Shown here: one piece after another, positions 1 through 11,904 of the stretch
Layout: each line of letters starts with the position of its first letter
Position numbering within the stretch: the first letter of the stretch is position 1
Source of the DNA: Primulina eburnea
Lineage: Eukaryota > Streptophyta > Magnoliopsida > Lamiales > Gesneriaceae
Assembly: GCF_022965805.1 (NCBI RefSeq)
Contig: NC_133116.1
Span: 5,828,001-5,892,000, forward strand
Direction: 5' to 3'
DNA length: 64,000 nucleotides
Program-made: the position numbers and the translations under genes
Notes under the pieces: generated by a model
Told to the model about the DNA's origin: nothing
The model's input: only the letters and a program-made list of their open reading frames with translations
Database searches by the model: none

Positions 1-385
1 CAAAGAAGAAGGATACTGGTACTAGATGAGGCTACTGCTTCAGTCGACACTGCAACGGATAACGTGATTCAAAAGACGATAAGAGCAGAAACAAATGGAT
101 GCACGGTCATCACAGTGGCTCATAGGATACCTACTGTTATTGACAATGATCTAGTCTTGGTTATTGGTGAAGGTAAGAATTGAGACTATTTATTCAAATG
201 TTCGTCTTCCCTTTCAAATTAAAATCTTGGTTTCATCTCGTGTTACTTACTAGACAAGATTTGCGTTAACTACAGGTAAGGTTATCGAGTATGATTCGCC
301 GGCTAAGTTGCTTGAGGATAGCTCGTCCGCGTTTTCGAGTTTGGTGATGGAGTTTTTGAGAAGATCATCAACTGGGAATAACTGA
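1..385 (+). CDS. ABC transporter C family (MRP-type), 3' end only
   Basis: This is the C-terminal end of an ABCC full-size transporter; the gene starts outside the window. Exon A is 1-172 and exon B is 276-385, joined in phase 1 across a GT-AG intron (173-275). The reading frame shows the Walker B and D-loop stretch [12 protein letters not shown] at codons 5-16 and the H-loop histidine in TVAHR, so this is nucleotide-binding domain 2. The protein ends in a Ser/Arg-rich tail ([12 protein letters not shown]). Family members export glutathione conjugates, glucuronides or other organic anions, mostly at the vacuolar or plasma membrane. The subfamily (ABCC8/ABCC10-like) is only a guess because the transmembrane part is missing. 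Nothing looks broken in the part that is visible. Confidence 0.9.
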
Positions 386-1061
386 GATATGTTCAAGTTT
401 ATGCTGATGCTAACCGACACAGATTAGATAGAACTCTGTGGTCTAGTTTACGATGCACAAATAGAGTTTTACAAATCATCTCCTTGTAGAAGTTCATAGG
501 AAGAAAAATATAAGAATTCTGCACTTTCTATATCATGTGTGTGAAGGAAATTTAAATCTAAGCAAGCTTGTCCATACATACTAAAGTTAGAACAAATCTA
601 ACAACTGTATGGATTTTATATCTTTTAATATGGCAGAAGTATATCACATATATATCAATTACATAATAAACTTAAAAATTTTATTTTTAAAAAAAATAAC
701 TTGAATCATTTTTTATTTATCTGTGTTTAATATCTTATCATATTAGATAAATCAATTAATTAAAGATTAATATAATTCACTTTCGAATTAAATTGTTTGT
801 CAATTAAAATTCAAATATATGATTTTATGTTAATTTAATAAATTATAATGAGTATAATAAATAGAACGAAATAAATTGAAACAAATTTTAAAAACATATA
901 TCCAAACACGACGTATAAGTTATAATAACATAAAAATCAAACAAATTATGGATTTTATCAATGCATAAATCATAATTTATATAAGTGAAATAGTTAACCA
1001 TTTAAAATACTCGTGAGTAACTCTTCAAATCAATATCAAAACTAATGAAATAATAATAGGT
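386..1061. other. 3' flank of the ABCC gene, AT-rich spacer
   Basis: This is the presumed 3' UTR and polyadenylation region of the ABCC gene, followed by AT-rich sequence. I see no coding frame or recognisable element. Confidence 0.5.
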
Positions 1062-1240
1062 AAAAACTTGTGTGAGACGGTCTCACGGGTTGTATTTGTG
1101 AGACGGATCTCTTATTTGGGTCATCCATGAAAAAGTATTATTTTTTTAGCACAGAGTATTACTTTTTATTATGAATATGAGTAGGGTTGACCCGTCTCAC
1201 AGATTAAGATCCGTGAGACGGTCTCACATGAGACTCACTC
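1062..1240 (+). repeat. MITE of the GTGAGACGGTCTCAC family, copy 1
   Basis: An element of about 180 bp. It opens with AAAAACTTGTGTGAGACGG, has the perfect palindrome GTGAGACGGTCTCAC near both ends, and contains a duplicated 'AGTATTACTTTTTAT' segment in the middle. The same layout recurs about nine times in this window in both orientations. It has no coding capacity. Confidence 0.8.
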
Positions 1241-1384
1241 ATAATAATATTGATAGGAAAATATAACTCATAATATTCAATTTAAATAATGTTTAGCCTC
1301 CTACTTATTTTTTTACCTTTGTTGTTTGAATTATATATAATAGATAATTAATTTTATATCAGAATCGATTTTTTGTAGACTATA

Positions 1385-1733
1385 TGTAGGACCGAGCGCT
1401 TTCCGCTTTACCAACAGCTATAACTGGTGGTAATGGTGCAACTCAAATCTTTTAAATCGCATAAAAACTCAAGCACCACGGTTCGATCGCTCTTCCAGCA
1501 GGGACAATTATTGCACTCAACAATCTCCCTCCCAATAATTGCACTATTTATAATTAATTAAAATCGAACCCGTGCTACTGGCTCTGATACCAATTGTAGG
1601 ATCGGATGTTAGCTGCTTTATCAAAAGTTATAGCTGATGATAATGGTGCAAGTAAAAATTTTTAAACCACACAGCAGCTCAAACATCACGGTTTGATCGT
1701 TCTACCAACCAGTGACAATTATTACACTCAACA
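1385..1733 (-). mobile_element. TRIM-type miniature LTR retrotransposon, copy A
   Basis: Two direct repeats of 138-139 bp (1385-1522 and 1595-1733), each starting TG and ending CA, flank an internal region of only 72 bp. Read on the minus strand, the internal part begins two bases after an LTR with a primer-binding site complementary to initiator tRNA-Met (TGGTATCAGAGCC, plus coordinates 1580-1592). It ends in a polypurine tract (GGGAGGGAGA) against the other LTR. This is the definition of a TRIM element: no coding capacity, moved in trans by an autonomous element. Target-site duplications are not clear here. A second copy lies at 13699-14048. Confidence 0.8.
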
Positions 1734-2130
1734 TTATTTTCTTTTACTTTTTATTCTGAATATTATTATGATAAGGTACACATTTATAAGTATTTTTAAA
1801 TTTAGGAAAGTTATTAAACTGCACATTACATAATTTTATAATCAAAAGTAAGAAATTTTATTCATATAATATGAATATATGAATTTTGGGCTAGCAAACA
1901 TTATAAATAAATGCAGTTTATTTGAATTTTTTTCTTCCAAACTTCAATCAAAATATTTGTAGTCAAACAAATATAAACTAATTTCAAAAATAATTAAGAA
2001 GAATATGTGTTTTTTTGTAGAGGAAGAATTTTGATTGAAAGTTGCGAGAGATTTAACTAAATGTGTTATTTATAGATTGTCATAAACCTAGACCATGAAA
2101 CAATATGTGATTCTTGACAAACAAAAATAA

Positions 2131-2238
2131 TCTTATCGTGTATACAATATACTTTATGATTACTATTTTTAAATTTGATTTTATCGTGTATACAATATAT
2201 TTTATGATTACCATTTTTAAATGTGATTTTAGCAAAAA
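2131..2238. repeat. Two-copy tandem repeat of about 50 bp
   Basis: The segment containing ATCGTGTATACAATATA followed by TTTATGATTAC occurs twice head to tail with a few substitutions. Short open frames over it on both strands are by-products of the repeat. The surrounding 1740-2320 is otherwise featureless AT-rich spacer. Confidence 0.6.
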
Positions 2239-2330
2239 TAAGGTTAATACATTTTTTATGAACCATAGTTTCAAAATTTTTATATATATATATAAAGTAA
2301 AACATTGAACATGTGTGTTTTGGTTTTTAG

Positions 2331-2672
2331 CAGTGTTCTAAAAAGCGGTAGGTGTTAGGCGGGCGGTCACTTACAGCCTAGCGCCTAGGCGTTTAGGCGG
2401 GGCGCCTAGGTGGTTTTTTTTAAGCCCAAAAATATTGTGACATATACGAATTTTACTATAAAATACAACTTTTATGTCTAAAACTATGATTTTCTATGCA
2501 ATAATAAATTAATAATATTTAGTATATAGATATTAATACGTTTTTATATATTACTAATATTGGTCAATCACTATCATATGTTTCCTCTCTTAGACCCATT
2601 TGAAAACATTGAACATTGGATAAAAAGTGCCCACCGCCTAGGCGGTGATTGGCGGCGCCTTTTAGAACACTG
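2331..2672. mobile_element. hAT-type MITE with perfect 8-bp target duplication
   Basis: A 342-bp element with terminal inverted repeats: CAGTGTTCTAAAA at the left and its complement TTTTAGAACACTG at the right. It is flanked on both sides by the identical 8-bp sequence GTTTTTAG (2323-2330 and 2673-2680), the hallmark of hAT-superfamily insertion. The subterminal regions are GC-rich and self-complementary (GCGCCTAGG-type words), while the centre is AT-rich. No transposase is encoded. A related, more degraded copy lies at 41381-41945. Confidence 0.85.
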
Positions 2673-2680
2673 GTTTTTAG

Positions 2681-3122
2681 TTCTTTTACTTGTTTGTTTT
2701 TCATGATGCATTGCCATTGAACACAAAATTAATGATCGGTTTTATTTTATAAACGAACAAACATTGTTTTTGTATCTATACTCTATTATTAAGTATGAGA
2801 CCTTTAGAGTAAATATTTTAAAGGACATCAAAATATTTAATTTTAATAATTATTTTTCTTACCATACTAAAAACCTTCTCAATTCATTCCATATTTTACA
2901 TAGAAAAAATCTAAATAAATTTTTTTTTAAATAGAACAAATTTCTAAATTGAAAATAATTTCATTTTACTTGTTTAGTATTATTTGATAAAATTTTAAAA
3001 AATAATAATATATATAACGTATGTATTATTTACTAGTTCTTATTAATTTTAATATTATTATCGTCTAAATTGAACAAATAATTATAAGTTAAATAATAAA
3101 TACCGAAAACTGTAACGTATGA
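2681..3122. other. AT-rich spacer with a Helitron-like 5' end at 2775
   Basis: TCTATACTCTATTATTAAG at 2775 matches the usual 5' terminus of plant Helitrons (TC followed by TATACTA..TATTAA). I could not find the matching hairpin plus CTRR 3' end, so this may be a solo remnant. No gene is visible. Confidence 0.35.
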
Positions 3123-3196
3123 GGTGTCGTGGTGTAGTTGGTTATCACGTCAGTCTAACACACTGAAGGTCTCCGGTTCGAGTCCGGGCGACGCCA
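3123..3196 (+). tRNA. tRNA-Val (anticodon AAC)
   Basis: A 74-nt cloverleaf can be folded by eye. The acceptor stem GGTGTCG pairs with CGACGCC (one G-U pair), followed by discriminator A. The D arm contains the A-box-like GGTGTAGTTGG. The anticodon stem TCAGT/ACTGA encloses loop CTAACAC with anticodon AAC at 3156-3158. The T arm TCCGG/CCGGG encloses TTCGAGT and gives B box GGTTCGAGTCC. A T-rich run directly after the gene (3198-3209) fits a Pol III terminator. CCA is not encoded and no intron is present, as expected for a plant nuclear tRNA-Val. Confidence 0.95.
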
Positions 3197-3757
3197 CTTT
3201 TTATTTTTGTATCCCTGCGGTTTTTCTTTTAATAACGGAGACCCATTACCTCAAATGGGTCGGGTCAACCGCCGTTTCACACTTCTCGTGTTCACCCGGG
3301 ACGTGTCATTTACGGTTTTCACCCCGACCAGACGGTGAATCAAAACGGTAGCGTTGGACCCTTTTAGTTTCACTTACTTGCCAAATACGGTGTCGTATGG
3401 AACATGATTCATGAGTCTACCTGTGTTCAAAGCTGGGAAGTATCGCTTCTAACGAATAAATGCACGATCTTTACACTCTCCCAACACCGTGGAGTTACCT
3501 TTCAAAAAAAACAAAGGTAAGATCTTTTTCCTCTTTTCCCAATTTCTCGTCATCTGTTTCGTTCTAATGTGTTTTCTTATACGCATGCGTATTGGAAAGG
3601 TACATGGTTTTGTAAATCAGTGCAAAGGAATGGATTTTCACGAATTCTGGTGCGTATGGATTGAATATCTCTGTGTATTTTTCAGATCTGGGTGGATATA
3701 AGAACGGTGAAACAGGAGAATTGGTTGATGGGATTTTTCATCGCCTTTTAATTATTG
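3197..3757 (+). promoter_or_regulatory. Promoter and 5' UTR region of the TNO1-like gene
   Basis: Between the tRNA and the first in-frame ATG at 3758 there is no convincing ORF. A donor AAAG|GTAAGA at about 3517 and an acceptor TTTTTCAG at 3685 would define a 5' UTR intron, which is common in plant genes of this kind. The transcription start is not visible. Confidence 0.4.
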
Positions 3758-6700
3758 ATGGAAATGCCTGATAATCATTTTAGAGATGGCTCTTTAGCTG
3801 GGGAAGACGGAGAATATTCCCCTGTAGAACCTACAGATGCTGCAACAGTGGATACTGTCGGTGAATCGGCTGATCAGGTGCCATTTTCTTGAAAATTGAT
3901 TGTATTAAAATCTCTCCATTTGGTTTCTAAGAATATTTGTCTCTGCCATTCCTCGTGTACTATATGCAGGTGAATTGATGGAAACATAGTGATTCCTTCA
4001 TGATAAATGTATATGTCCTACAGCTACATATCCATTATGCAATCTATGTTAACTTGTAGGAACTGAAATTTTAGAGTAAAATGCTCATGGTAGGTTGTTT
4101 TGTTATATTCTTAGCGAACGCATGGTTTGATTTATTATAATTATAAAGAAGAGTATAACACTTAACGCAGTAATGCTGAATATGGCTGTTTGGGACTATC
4201 ATCATGTTTCAGCAGTTCTTTGTGATTCTTGATGAAAACTTGGCTAGGTTGATTTCTAAATGAGGAATTCAGATTTAGCAATCAAGTTGTCGAGGTTGTT
4301 CACAATACTTCAAATAATAGCTGAGAACTATCTTCATGATGAACTTTTGCTTTTTATCAGAGGGTACATCAGATTCTTGTTCTATCTGTCATTTTGTTGG
4401 ACTCTCGAAAATGGCACGGTTTATGTATGCTAAATATGTTAATAACTTTACAATTCAGTGCCTAATGTTAGGAATGTCTTTCTATGCAGCAGGTGGGTTA
4501 TGGGACCAATGGGACGAGGGAAGCAGATGATGGGGGAAGGGAGGATACATTTGTTGATTGCCCAGATGAGATAGAAAATTCTGAAACCCAACAGAATTCT
4601 CAGGAAAAGGAACTCTTGCAGGATAACCAGTTTCATGAATCAGATAGTGGGAATGAAGTTCAAGAATTGATTCATGATATGCAAGAAAAGAATGTATCTG
4701 AGAAGGATGGATCAGCACAAGAACACGAGGTTCATTCTTGGTTGATCTGTCCTGTTTTAATATGTGATTGTGTATATAGAACTGAATAAATAGTTCATTT
4801 TGTACAGGAAGAAAGGGTGGCATTTAAGAGAGGACTTACTCGCCTTTGTTATCAATTGAAGGTTTTGAATGAGCAACATCCTTCATCTATTGAAAATGAT
4901 GATCGATTAGTGAATCATTTTCCAAATGAAAGCAAAGGTTGGGATGAGAAGACCTTGGGATCTGGTGCCTCCTTAAATGAGATGATCAGTGAGTGCTCCA
5001 TGCTTCTTGACACTGCTTTGAGCAAGCCTTTGCACAGTGAGGGAAAATTTGAAGAACTAAATGCTGTACTAAGTAGAAAAGATCAGGAAATTGATTTGTT
5101 AAATACAAAGGTAGCTGAATTATCCGAGTCAAAGCATGGAAATTTGTTTCAGTTAAATGAGTCTGGCAATGTGAATGATCAGCACATTGAGGAAATTGTG
5201 AACAGGACATTATCTTCTCTTTCATTGACCCTCCATCGAGACGAGTTATTGGAAGGAGCACTAGAAGAAAAAATATCTAATGTCGAGAAATCAGTTTTGT
5301 TTTTAGTTGAAAAGTATAATTTTTTCCTTTCCGAAACAGACCAGCTCAGGGCATGTTTAACTGCGGTTGGATCAGATATCAACACAATGGATGAAATTGA
5401 AACTTTTGTGATCGCACATGACAAAATTCTTGAACTTAGAAGCAAGGAAGAGAATTTGCTCCAAAACCTAAGCTATTTAGATGGTGAAAATAGGAAATTG
5501 CTGGAGCAACTAGAGAAACAGCAATCAGTTATTGATAATGCGAACTCAGAAATTGAAAATCTAAGTGCTGTGTTGGAACAAGAGAAGAACAAATATGCTA
5601 ACATCAAAGAGAAGCTTAGCATGGCTGTGACAAAAGGAAAGGCATTGGTGCAGCAGAGAGATTCGCTGAAGCTATCATTGGCTGAAAAAACTAGCGAGTT
5701 GGAAAAATGTTTCACTGAACTGCAAGAGAAGTCAGATTCTCTAGAGGCTGCAGCTTCACTGCAGGAATCCCTTGCAGAAAAGGATAACATACTTGAAAAA
5801 TGTGCTGAAATATTATCAGAGGTGGTGGCAGTGGATGAACCACAGCCTATAGATTTTACTGATAAACTAAGATGGCTTGCAGATGAGAACAAATCATTGA
5901 AGGGTTTATCTCTACAATACCATAAAATGAATGATGCATTATCTTTTTTAAGTTTTCCAGAAACAATTGAATCTAATTCATTAGATTCCCGTGTCTGTTG
6001 GCTTGCGGAGTCATTCTATGCATCCAAACAAGAAGCCATCAAGTTACAAAGAGAGATAGATCAAACAAATGAAGCTGTGAGTGGGGATTTTGATCGCTTC
6101 ATGACTTTAATATTGCCTGAAACACTGAAAAATAGCTATCTTCTAGCTAAATTGCAGGATTTAAAAAACAGTTACGAAGTGCAGGAAAAGTTGCAGCATG
6201 AGCTAATTAAAGCAAGGGAAGCTGCAGAAAATGTGATCGATCAACTGAATGCATCACTTTTAGCAGAATCTGAGGAAAAGAACTGCCTTCAAATGGAGTT
6301 GGATAGCTTGAGAAAAGATTATGAAGCAGTTGTGAGAAAGGAGTATCAACTTTCACTGGAAAAGGATCAAATAGTAAGTATGTTACGCGAGGCATTTGGA
6401 GTTGCAAATGATGATCAACAAGAGGATCACTCAGATCAATTTGAGGTGATGACCATAATTGACAGTTGTCTTGCAAAGATTCAGGAAAAAACATGTCACA
6501 TCAAATCAGATCTAGTTGAAGTTGAAATTTTTGAAAGATTCCAGAGTCTTCTATATATCAGAGATATCAAAGTGAGTCTGTGTGAGCTAATTTTAGATGA
6601 AGATATGTCGCACAGAATGGAGGTGAATCGGATGTCAAATGAATTGCAAATGACAACTCGAGAACTTAACACGCTTAAGGACGAAAAAGCTGGCATGCGG

Positions 6701-9700
6701 CAAAGTTTTGAGCAGTTGGAGGAGAAATGCGCTCTGCTCAGGGAGAAGTTATCGATGGCTGTCAAAAAAGGCAAGGGGCTTTTCCAAGAACGGGAAAATC
6801 TGAAGGGATCTCTTAGTGAAAAGAATGTTGAAATTGATCGGTTGAGATCTGAACTCCAGTTGAACATATCTGCCTATAATGATTGCCAGGATCAAATCAA
6901 AAGATTGTCACTTGATGTGGATCGCATTTCTCAATTGGAGACTGATCTTGTTGCTACACAGGAACATGCTGATCAACTCAAGAAGTTCTTAGCAGAGAGC
7001 AACAGTAGATATCGAGGAGTTGTGGATTCTATTGAAGGCATCGCTGCTCCAACCAATTTGGTTTTTGAAGAGCCTGTGGAAAAGGTGAAATGGCTTGTTG
7101 GATATCTCAGTGACCTGGATATTGCAAATACGAAAATGGCACAAGAATTAAGGAAGGTTAAGGATGAAGCAAGTTCGTTGGCTAGCAAGTTGTCTGAAGC
7201 GCAGACTGTGACAAAGTCCCTGGAAGATGCCTTATCAATGGCAGAAAATAATATATCTCTGCACTTGGATGAGAAGAGAGAACTTTCAGTTTCTAAGTCG
7301 CTTCTGCAAGAGGAATTACACAGGGAAAAAAAGGAAGCTTCTTCTAATACTAGCAAGTTTGAAGAGATGTCTGCAAGTAAAAGAGCTCTTGAAGATGCTT
7401 TGTCCCTGGCAGAGAACAATATTTCCCATCTCATGAATGATAGAGACATAGCTATAGAGAGTCAAACTGTTGCAGAAGAGCAGATACATAAATTAAGGGA
7501 AGAATCTGCTGTTCATATTAGAAAACTTGCTGATGCTGATAAAATTATACAGTCCCTTGAAGTTGCACTGTCTCAGGCACAAGAGAATGTTTCCCAGCTG
7601 TCTGAAGAAAACAGTAAGGTGCGAATTAGTAAGGAGGGTCTGGATAATGAGATAAAGAAACTCAGGGAAGAAGCTGATTCTCATGCTACCAAGCTTGCTG
7701 ATGCCTTTGCTACAATCAAATTGCTTGAGGATTCATCATTACTGGCAGAGAATAACATGACCAATCTCATTCTGGAAAAGAACAATGCTGAGAAAGAGAT
7801 AGTAGCACTTAATTCTGAGTTGAAATCTTGCATGGAAGAGTTAGCTGGAATTCATGGAAGCAAAGTAAATTTCTCTTTGGAGCTATCTGGTCAGATAAAC
7901 CGTCTTTACTTGCTTCTTGAAGATGAGACGGTGTCAACCTTGTTAGAACTTTGTTTTAAGGAAATAATAGAGGGACTGAAAAATATGGATTTCCAACTAA
8001 AAGAAATGGAGGATATTTTTATGGAAATGGATTCAGATGTGCCGCAAAAGGGTCCCTTCATGGAGGTATAATTATTTTTTGTAATATGCATTCATGTTAT
8101 TATTACTCCATGCTAGTAGGCTACATGGTTCAATATACTCGAGCTGTATTGGAACCCCTTCTTCCTTGCCCCTGACATGCACATATGAAAGGCAATCAAG
8201 AAAAAAGAAGTAAAAAGAATCTCCCTCTCTCTTTCTCTCTCTCCCTCTCTCTCTGATGTATGTGATGCCATCTTGTGTATTTTTCTTATCGAATGGCCTC
8301 TCTCAGCATTCTCTAATTTTGTAGGATGCTTCTTCAATTTTATCAACGCTATCTCGCCTTGATAGTGCTTTAAATATGGAAATCCTGAACGATGTGGTGA
8401 ATGCAGTCGATAGTGAGATTATAACGTTTCATATCGAGCAGATTGTTGAAAAATTCCATCTGAAAGGCAAGATGCTGGCTGATAAAGTTGAAAACGTCTC
8501 TTCTTGTATGGATGAATCGATTCAACTTCTTTTAAATAGATTACAGAAGACAAAAGACAGAATTATTGCTATTACAAAGTACATTAAATCTATGAAACAA
8601 CAAGCGAAGAGCGTTGAAACAGATAAAGAAGCACAGGAGGATACCATAGCGTCATTAAAAAGTGATATAAGAAATCTATCATCTGCTTGTACCGATGCCA
8701 CTCAAGAGTTAGAGTTGAATGCTCAAAGAAATATATCAGAACTGAGATCTATTCTTGAATTTGTAAAATTGGATGGCCGAGTCTCCGGTTATCTGGGGAA
8801 AATTGACGGTCATTCTTCAGCAGCACTTTCTACCGACCCTACGAAGACAACTGAGAGGATGTTACTTGCTGCTAGACAGAATCAAGATATTACTCAACAG
8901 TTTCTGGATGTAATAAATAAACTGATTAGTACAACAGAAGATATGCATAACAAATTGAAAGAAACTGAGTTAATTTATGGTGAACTCTCGAAAGAAAGAG
9001 ATCTATACCTAGACAAGATCTGTGAGTTGGAGAATGATCTGAAAGAGCTGAAAAACTCATGTCATGATATGAAGCATATGCTAGATGATTATCAGGAAAA
9101 AGACGATAAATTGACGAAAAGAGAGACAGAAATTTCTGCTTCGTTATCCAAAATTCAAGGTGCTTAGTCCTTGATGATTGAAATCTCTTATATTTACTGT
9201 GTTTATTGATACTTGTCTGGATTTTTTTTCTTTGGACTTTGAAAGTTTTGTTATGTTTTGTTTCAGAATTGGAAGATTCTCTGTTATCAGCATCTCAAAT
9301 AAAATCCATTTGGAGTAAGATAAGTGCAATTGCAATCCCTGATACTGCGTCTGCAGTTGGAGATGAAGTGCCGAGTGATTCTGCTAATATGAGAAAGTTG
9401 GTTTATATTATAGATAGTTTTAATGGATATGTGCAGAAAGTAAGTTCACTCTCTGATGAAAAGAAAGAGCTGCAGTTAGTCATTGATAAGCAGATCTCCG
9501 AAATTGAACTTCTGAAGAGTAAAGTCGAAGACCATATAAAAAATGAGAAAGACTCACGAGGCAAGGTGAATGAGTTATCGGAGCTCAAATCAGGTTTGCA
9601 AGACATTGTGAAGAAGCTTGGGCGTAATGAATTGATGGTCGACCAAAATTTAGCTGGAGTATTGCCCTTACTTGATGAACTTGTACTGACCTCAATGCTG

Positions 9701-11224
9701 GAATCTGAAAATTTGAGATCCAAAAATGAAGAACTTGGTGCCAAGTTGCTCTGGACCGAAAGGATTGTTGATGACTTGTCAAATAAGGTTAAAGTACTTG
9801 AAGAATATACTCATGATAAAATTACTCCGACTGAGACAGACCAGGAAAGAGGAACCTCCAAAGCTTCTGTGTCTACCCAGCTAGAGATAACAGAAATACA
9901 GGACTTGGTAAACCTGGTTCTGTCTATATATTCTCATCGCTAACACTGTTTAGGGTGTATCTCTTTCCTTTTCTCATTGGCTGTTGGTGAAGAATGTTTT
10001 TATCCTTTTATTATACATTCTCCAGGCTTTGATTTGAGGTGGCAAATAATGTCACTTCTGGATCTGGGACCATTAATTATCCTTCCTGTTCCTGACCCCC
10101 CTTCTCACAGTTCATGTGGTGATGTTGACAATTCAAATTTGGGTAAAAGCATCAAATTTCTAGAAAGAGTCCCAGGTACTATAGATGGTTAGAAAATGAA
10201 TTGCTAACTTGGTTGATAAGAAGATATGGCCACTGAAACCATGGAGGCTATGCTCTTGATGGAGTTAACTTATTGAAATTTTCATTACCACTTTCACAAG
10301 TAAAGAGAGTGAGTATCTGACAGACTTTTTCAGAAGTCAACTCCTAGTCACATCTTAATATTTTGCATAAAGGGCGTTTGACGAATGATTTTTTTTTCTT
10401 ACCACAAAGTAGGAAATCTTGGCTCCTGCACCGCCATGACTGACTCTTGTTTCTTGTTAATTTTGTGCTATTCTAATTTTTCGAGGTACCTAGGAATACC
10501 TATTACCTCGTTCCATATAGGTTTAATTATCCTTTAATTTTCTTTGTTTAGGCACTGTTCATGTAACAATTTTGATCAATTGCAATATGTATGTGCTGCT
10601 TTGACACTGAAAGCAATAAAAAAAGAAAAGGAATAAATATATTTCTGAAAAAATAGGAGAGTGTTACTCAGTTTGGTTGTGATGGAGAATGATGGTTTTT
10701 CACATTTTAATCTTTCAGGGAGCAGTTGGTACGAGTAACAACATTCCTCTTGCTCCATCTGCTGCTCATGCACGCACATTGAGGAAGGGTTCAAGCGAAC
10801 ACCTTGCGATCAACATCAATTCTGAGTCTGACAGGTTGATGAACAGTCTAGAGTCTGATGAAGATAAAGGTAAACGTTTGTAGGATCAATTACTTTCTTG
10901 AGACTATGGGGACTAACATGAAACATAACTTTCGCAGGTCACATTTTTAAGTCCCTGAATACATCTGGTCTGATTCCTAGACAAGGGAGAACAGCTGCAG
11001 ATCGAATAGATGGAATTTGGTAAAAAAGAAATGCTGAGAAATCCTGCTTTATCTCCAACTTGTCCTCAATATCACATTCTTGTCTTTATCATTCTAAAGT
11101 CTCATTTCCTTTTTTATTCAGGGTGTCCAGCACCCGAGCATTGATGAGCCGTCCGAGAGGGAGACTAGGTCTCATGGCTTATTGGCTCATCTTGCACATA
11201 TGGTTATTTGGCACCATTTTGTAA
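3758..11224 (+). CDS. TNO1: TNO1-like giant coiled-coil tail-anchored protein
   Basis: Eight exons join in frame: 3758-3877, 4490-4729, 4808-8065, 8325-9159, 9267-9907, 10719-10869, 10938-11019 and 11122-11224. They encode about 1809 residues, close to the length I recall for Arabidopsis TNO1 (about 1800). The acidic N-terminus is followed by more than 1500 residues of heptad-rich coiled coil, including two copies of a 'KLSMAV.KGK.L.Q.R..LK.SL.EK' block (near 5610-5690 and 6750-6830) and several 'LEDALS.AENN' repeats (near 7220-7760). The last exon encodes a basic stretch and one hydrophobic anchor (LGLMAYWLILHIWLFGTIL) at the extreme C-terminus. In Arabidopsis the protein sits on the trans-Golgi network, binds the SNARE SYP41 and supports vacuolar trafficking and salt tolerance. 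The start at 3758 is the first in-frame ATG; a second Met follows two codons later. The open frame at 9977-10192 is inside intron 5. Confidence 0.88.
8216..8255. repeat. CT-rich microsatellite in TNO1 intron 3
   Basis: A run of CTCTCT / TTCTCT in the intron between 8065 and 8325. It is a simple repeat and likely polymorphic. Confidence 0.8.
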
Positions 11225-11904
11225 CGCGGGCCCTTGGAGAACAATCCAGACTTCAAAAACTAGGAAACGTTATCTTTTTGTACAGAAGATATAGTCAGCA
11301 TCATCATATTCATTTTTCAACCTCTCCTAAAGTGTAAGTGTACATCGACTATTGCTAAATTCACTCTCTGCAATTATATATGTTATGAATTCAGCGGATA
11401 AATTGTTTACAACGTGGGACATATAGCTTTGTGTAATAATTTTCATTACTGAGTGCTACGTTTCAGTGTTTTTGTTTTGATAGAATTCTATAGAAGTTTT
11501 CGAAAATATATTTCAAGTCTTTATTCGTTAAACAGCACATACAACTGCACCGATTTTCCAGCTCGACCGTCTCAGCAAAAGAAGAATCAAGTGGGCATTT
11601 GCCAAATATGCTTCAAGAACCTAAACAGTATAGATGAATTACTCTCCGTCCGACTTATATCTATGACGACGAAAGCAAGTCTGCGTCATATCCATTTATT
11701 TTTGAAATTTTGAGAACTCGCTGTTGTTATTTTTTTGTGTGCTTTGAGTAAATTCAAAATATCAATACAGTAGTCTGTAAATCACGTTGACCAAGTAAAC
11801 TAGACAAACCATGTATGAAATGCTCAAACTGAGAAGGAAAAATTGAGAGGAATTTTTATATCTCGGCGACCTCAAGTAATGTAATAATCATATATTTCTT
11901 GTTA
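11225..11904. other. 3' flank of TNO1 and spacer
   Basis: Presumed 3' UTR, then AT-rich spacer. The frame at 11453-11713 (86 codons) has no recognisable domain and no homologous copy in the window, so I do not call it a gene. Confidence 0.5.

Noticed and set aside
3124..3351. 75-codon frame overlapping the tRNA
   Set aside because: Begins inside the tRNA-Val gene and has no domain.
9977..10192. 71-codon open frame between TNO1 exons 5 and 6
   Set aside because: Joining 9907 to 10719 gives a continuous frame like Arabidopsis TNO1 (EIQDL to GAVGT...APSAAHARTLRKGS), so this frame is intronic.
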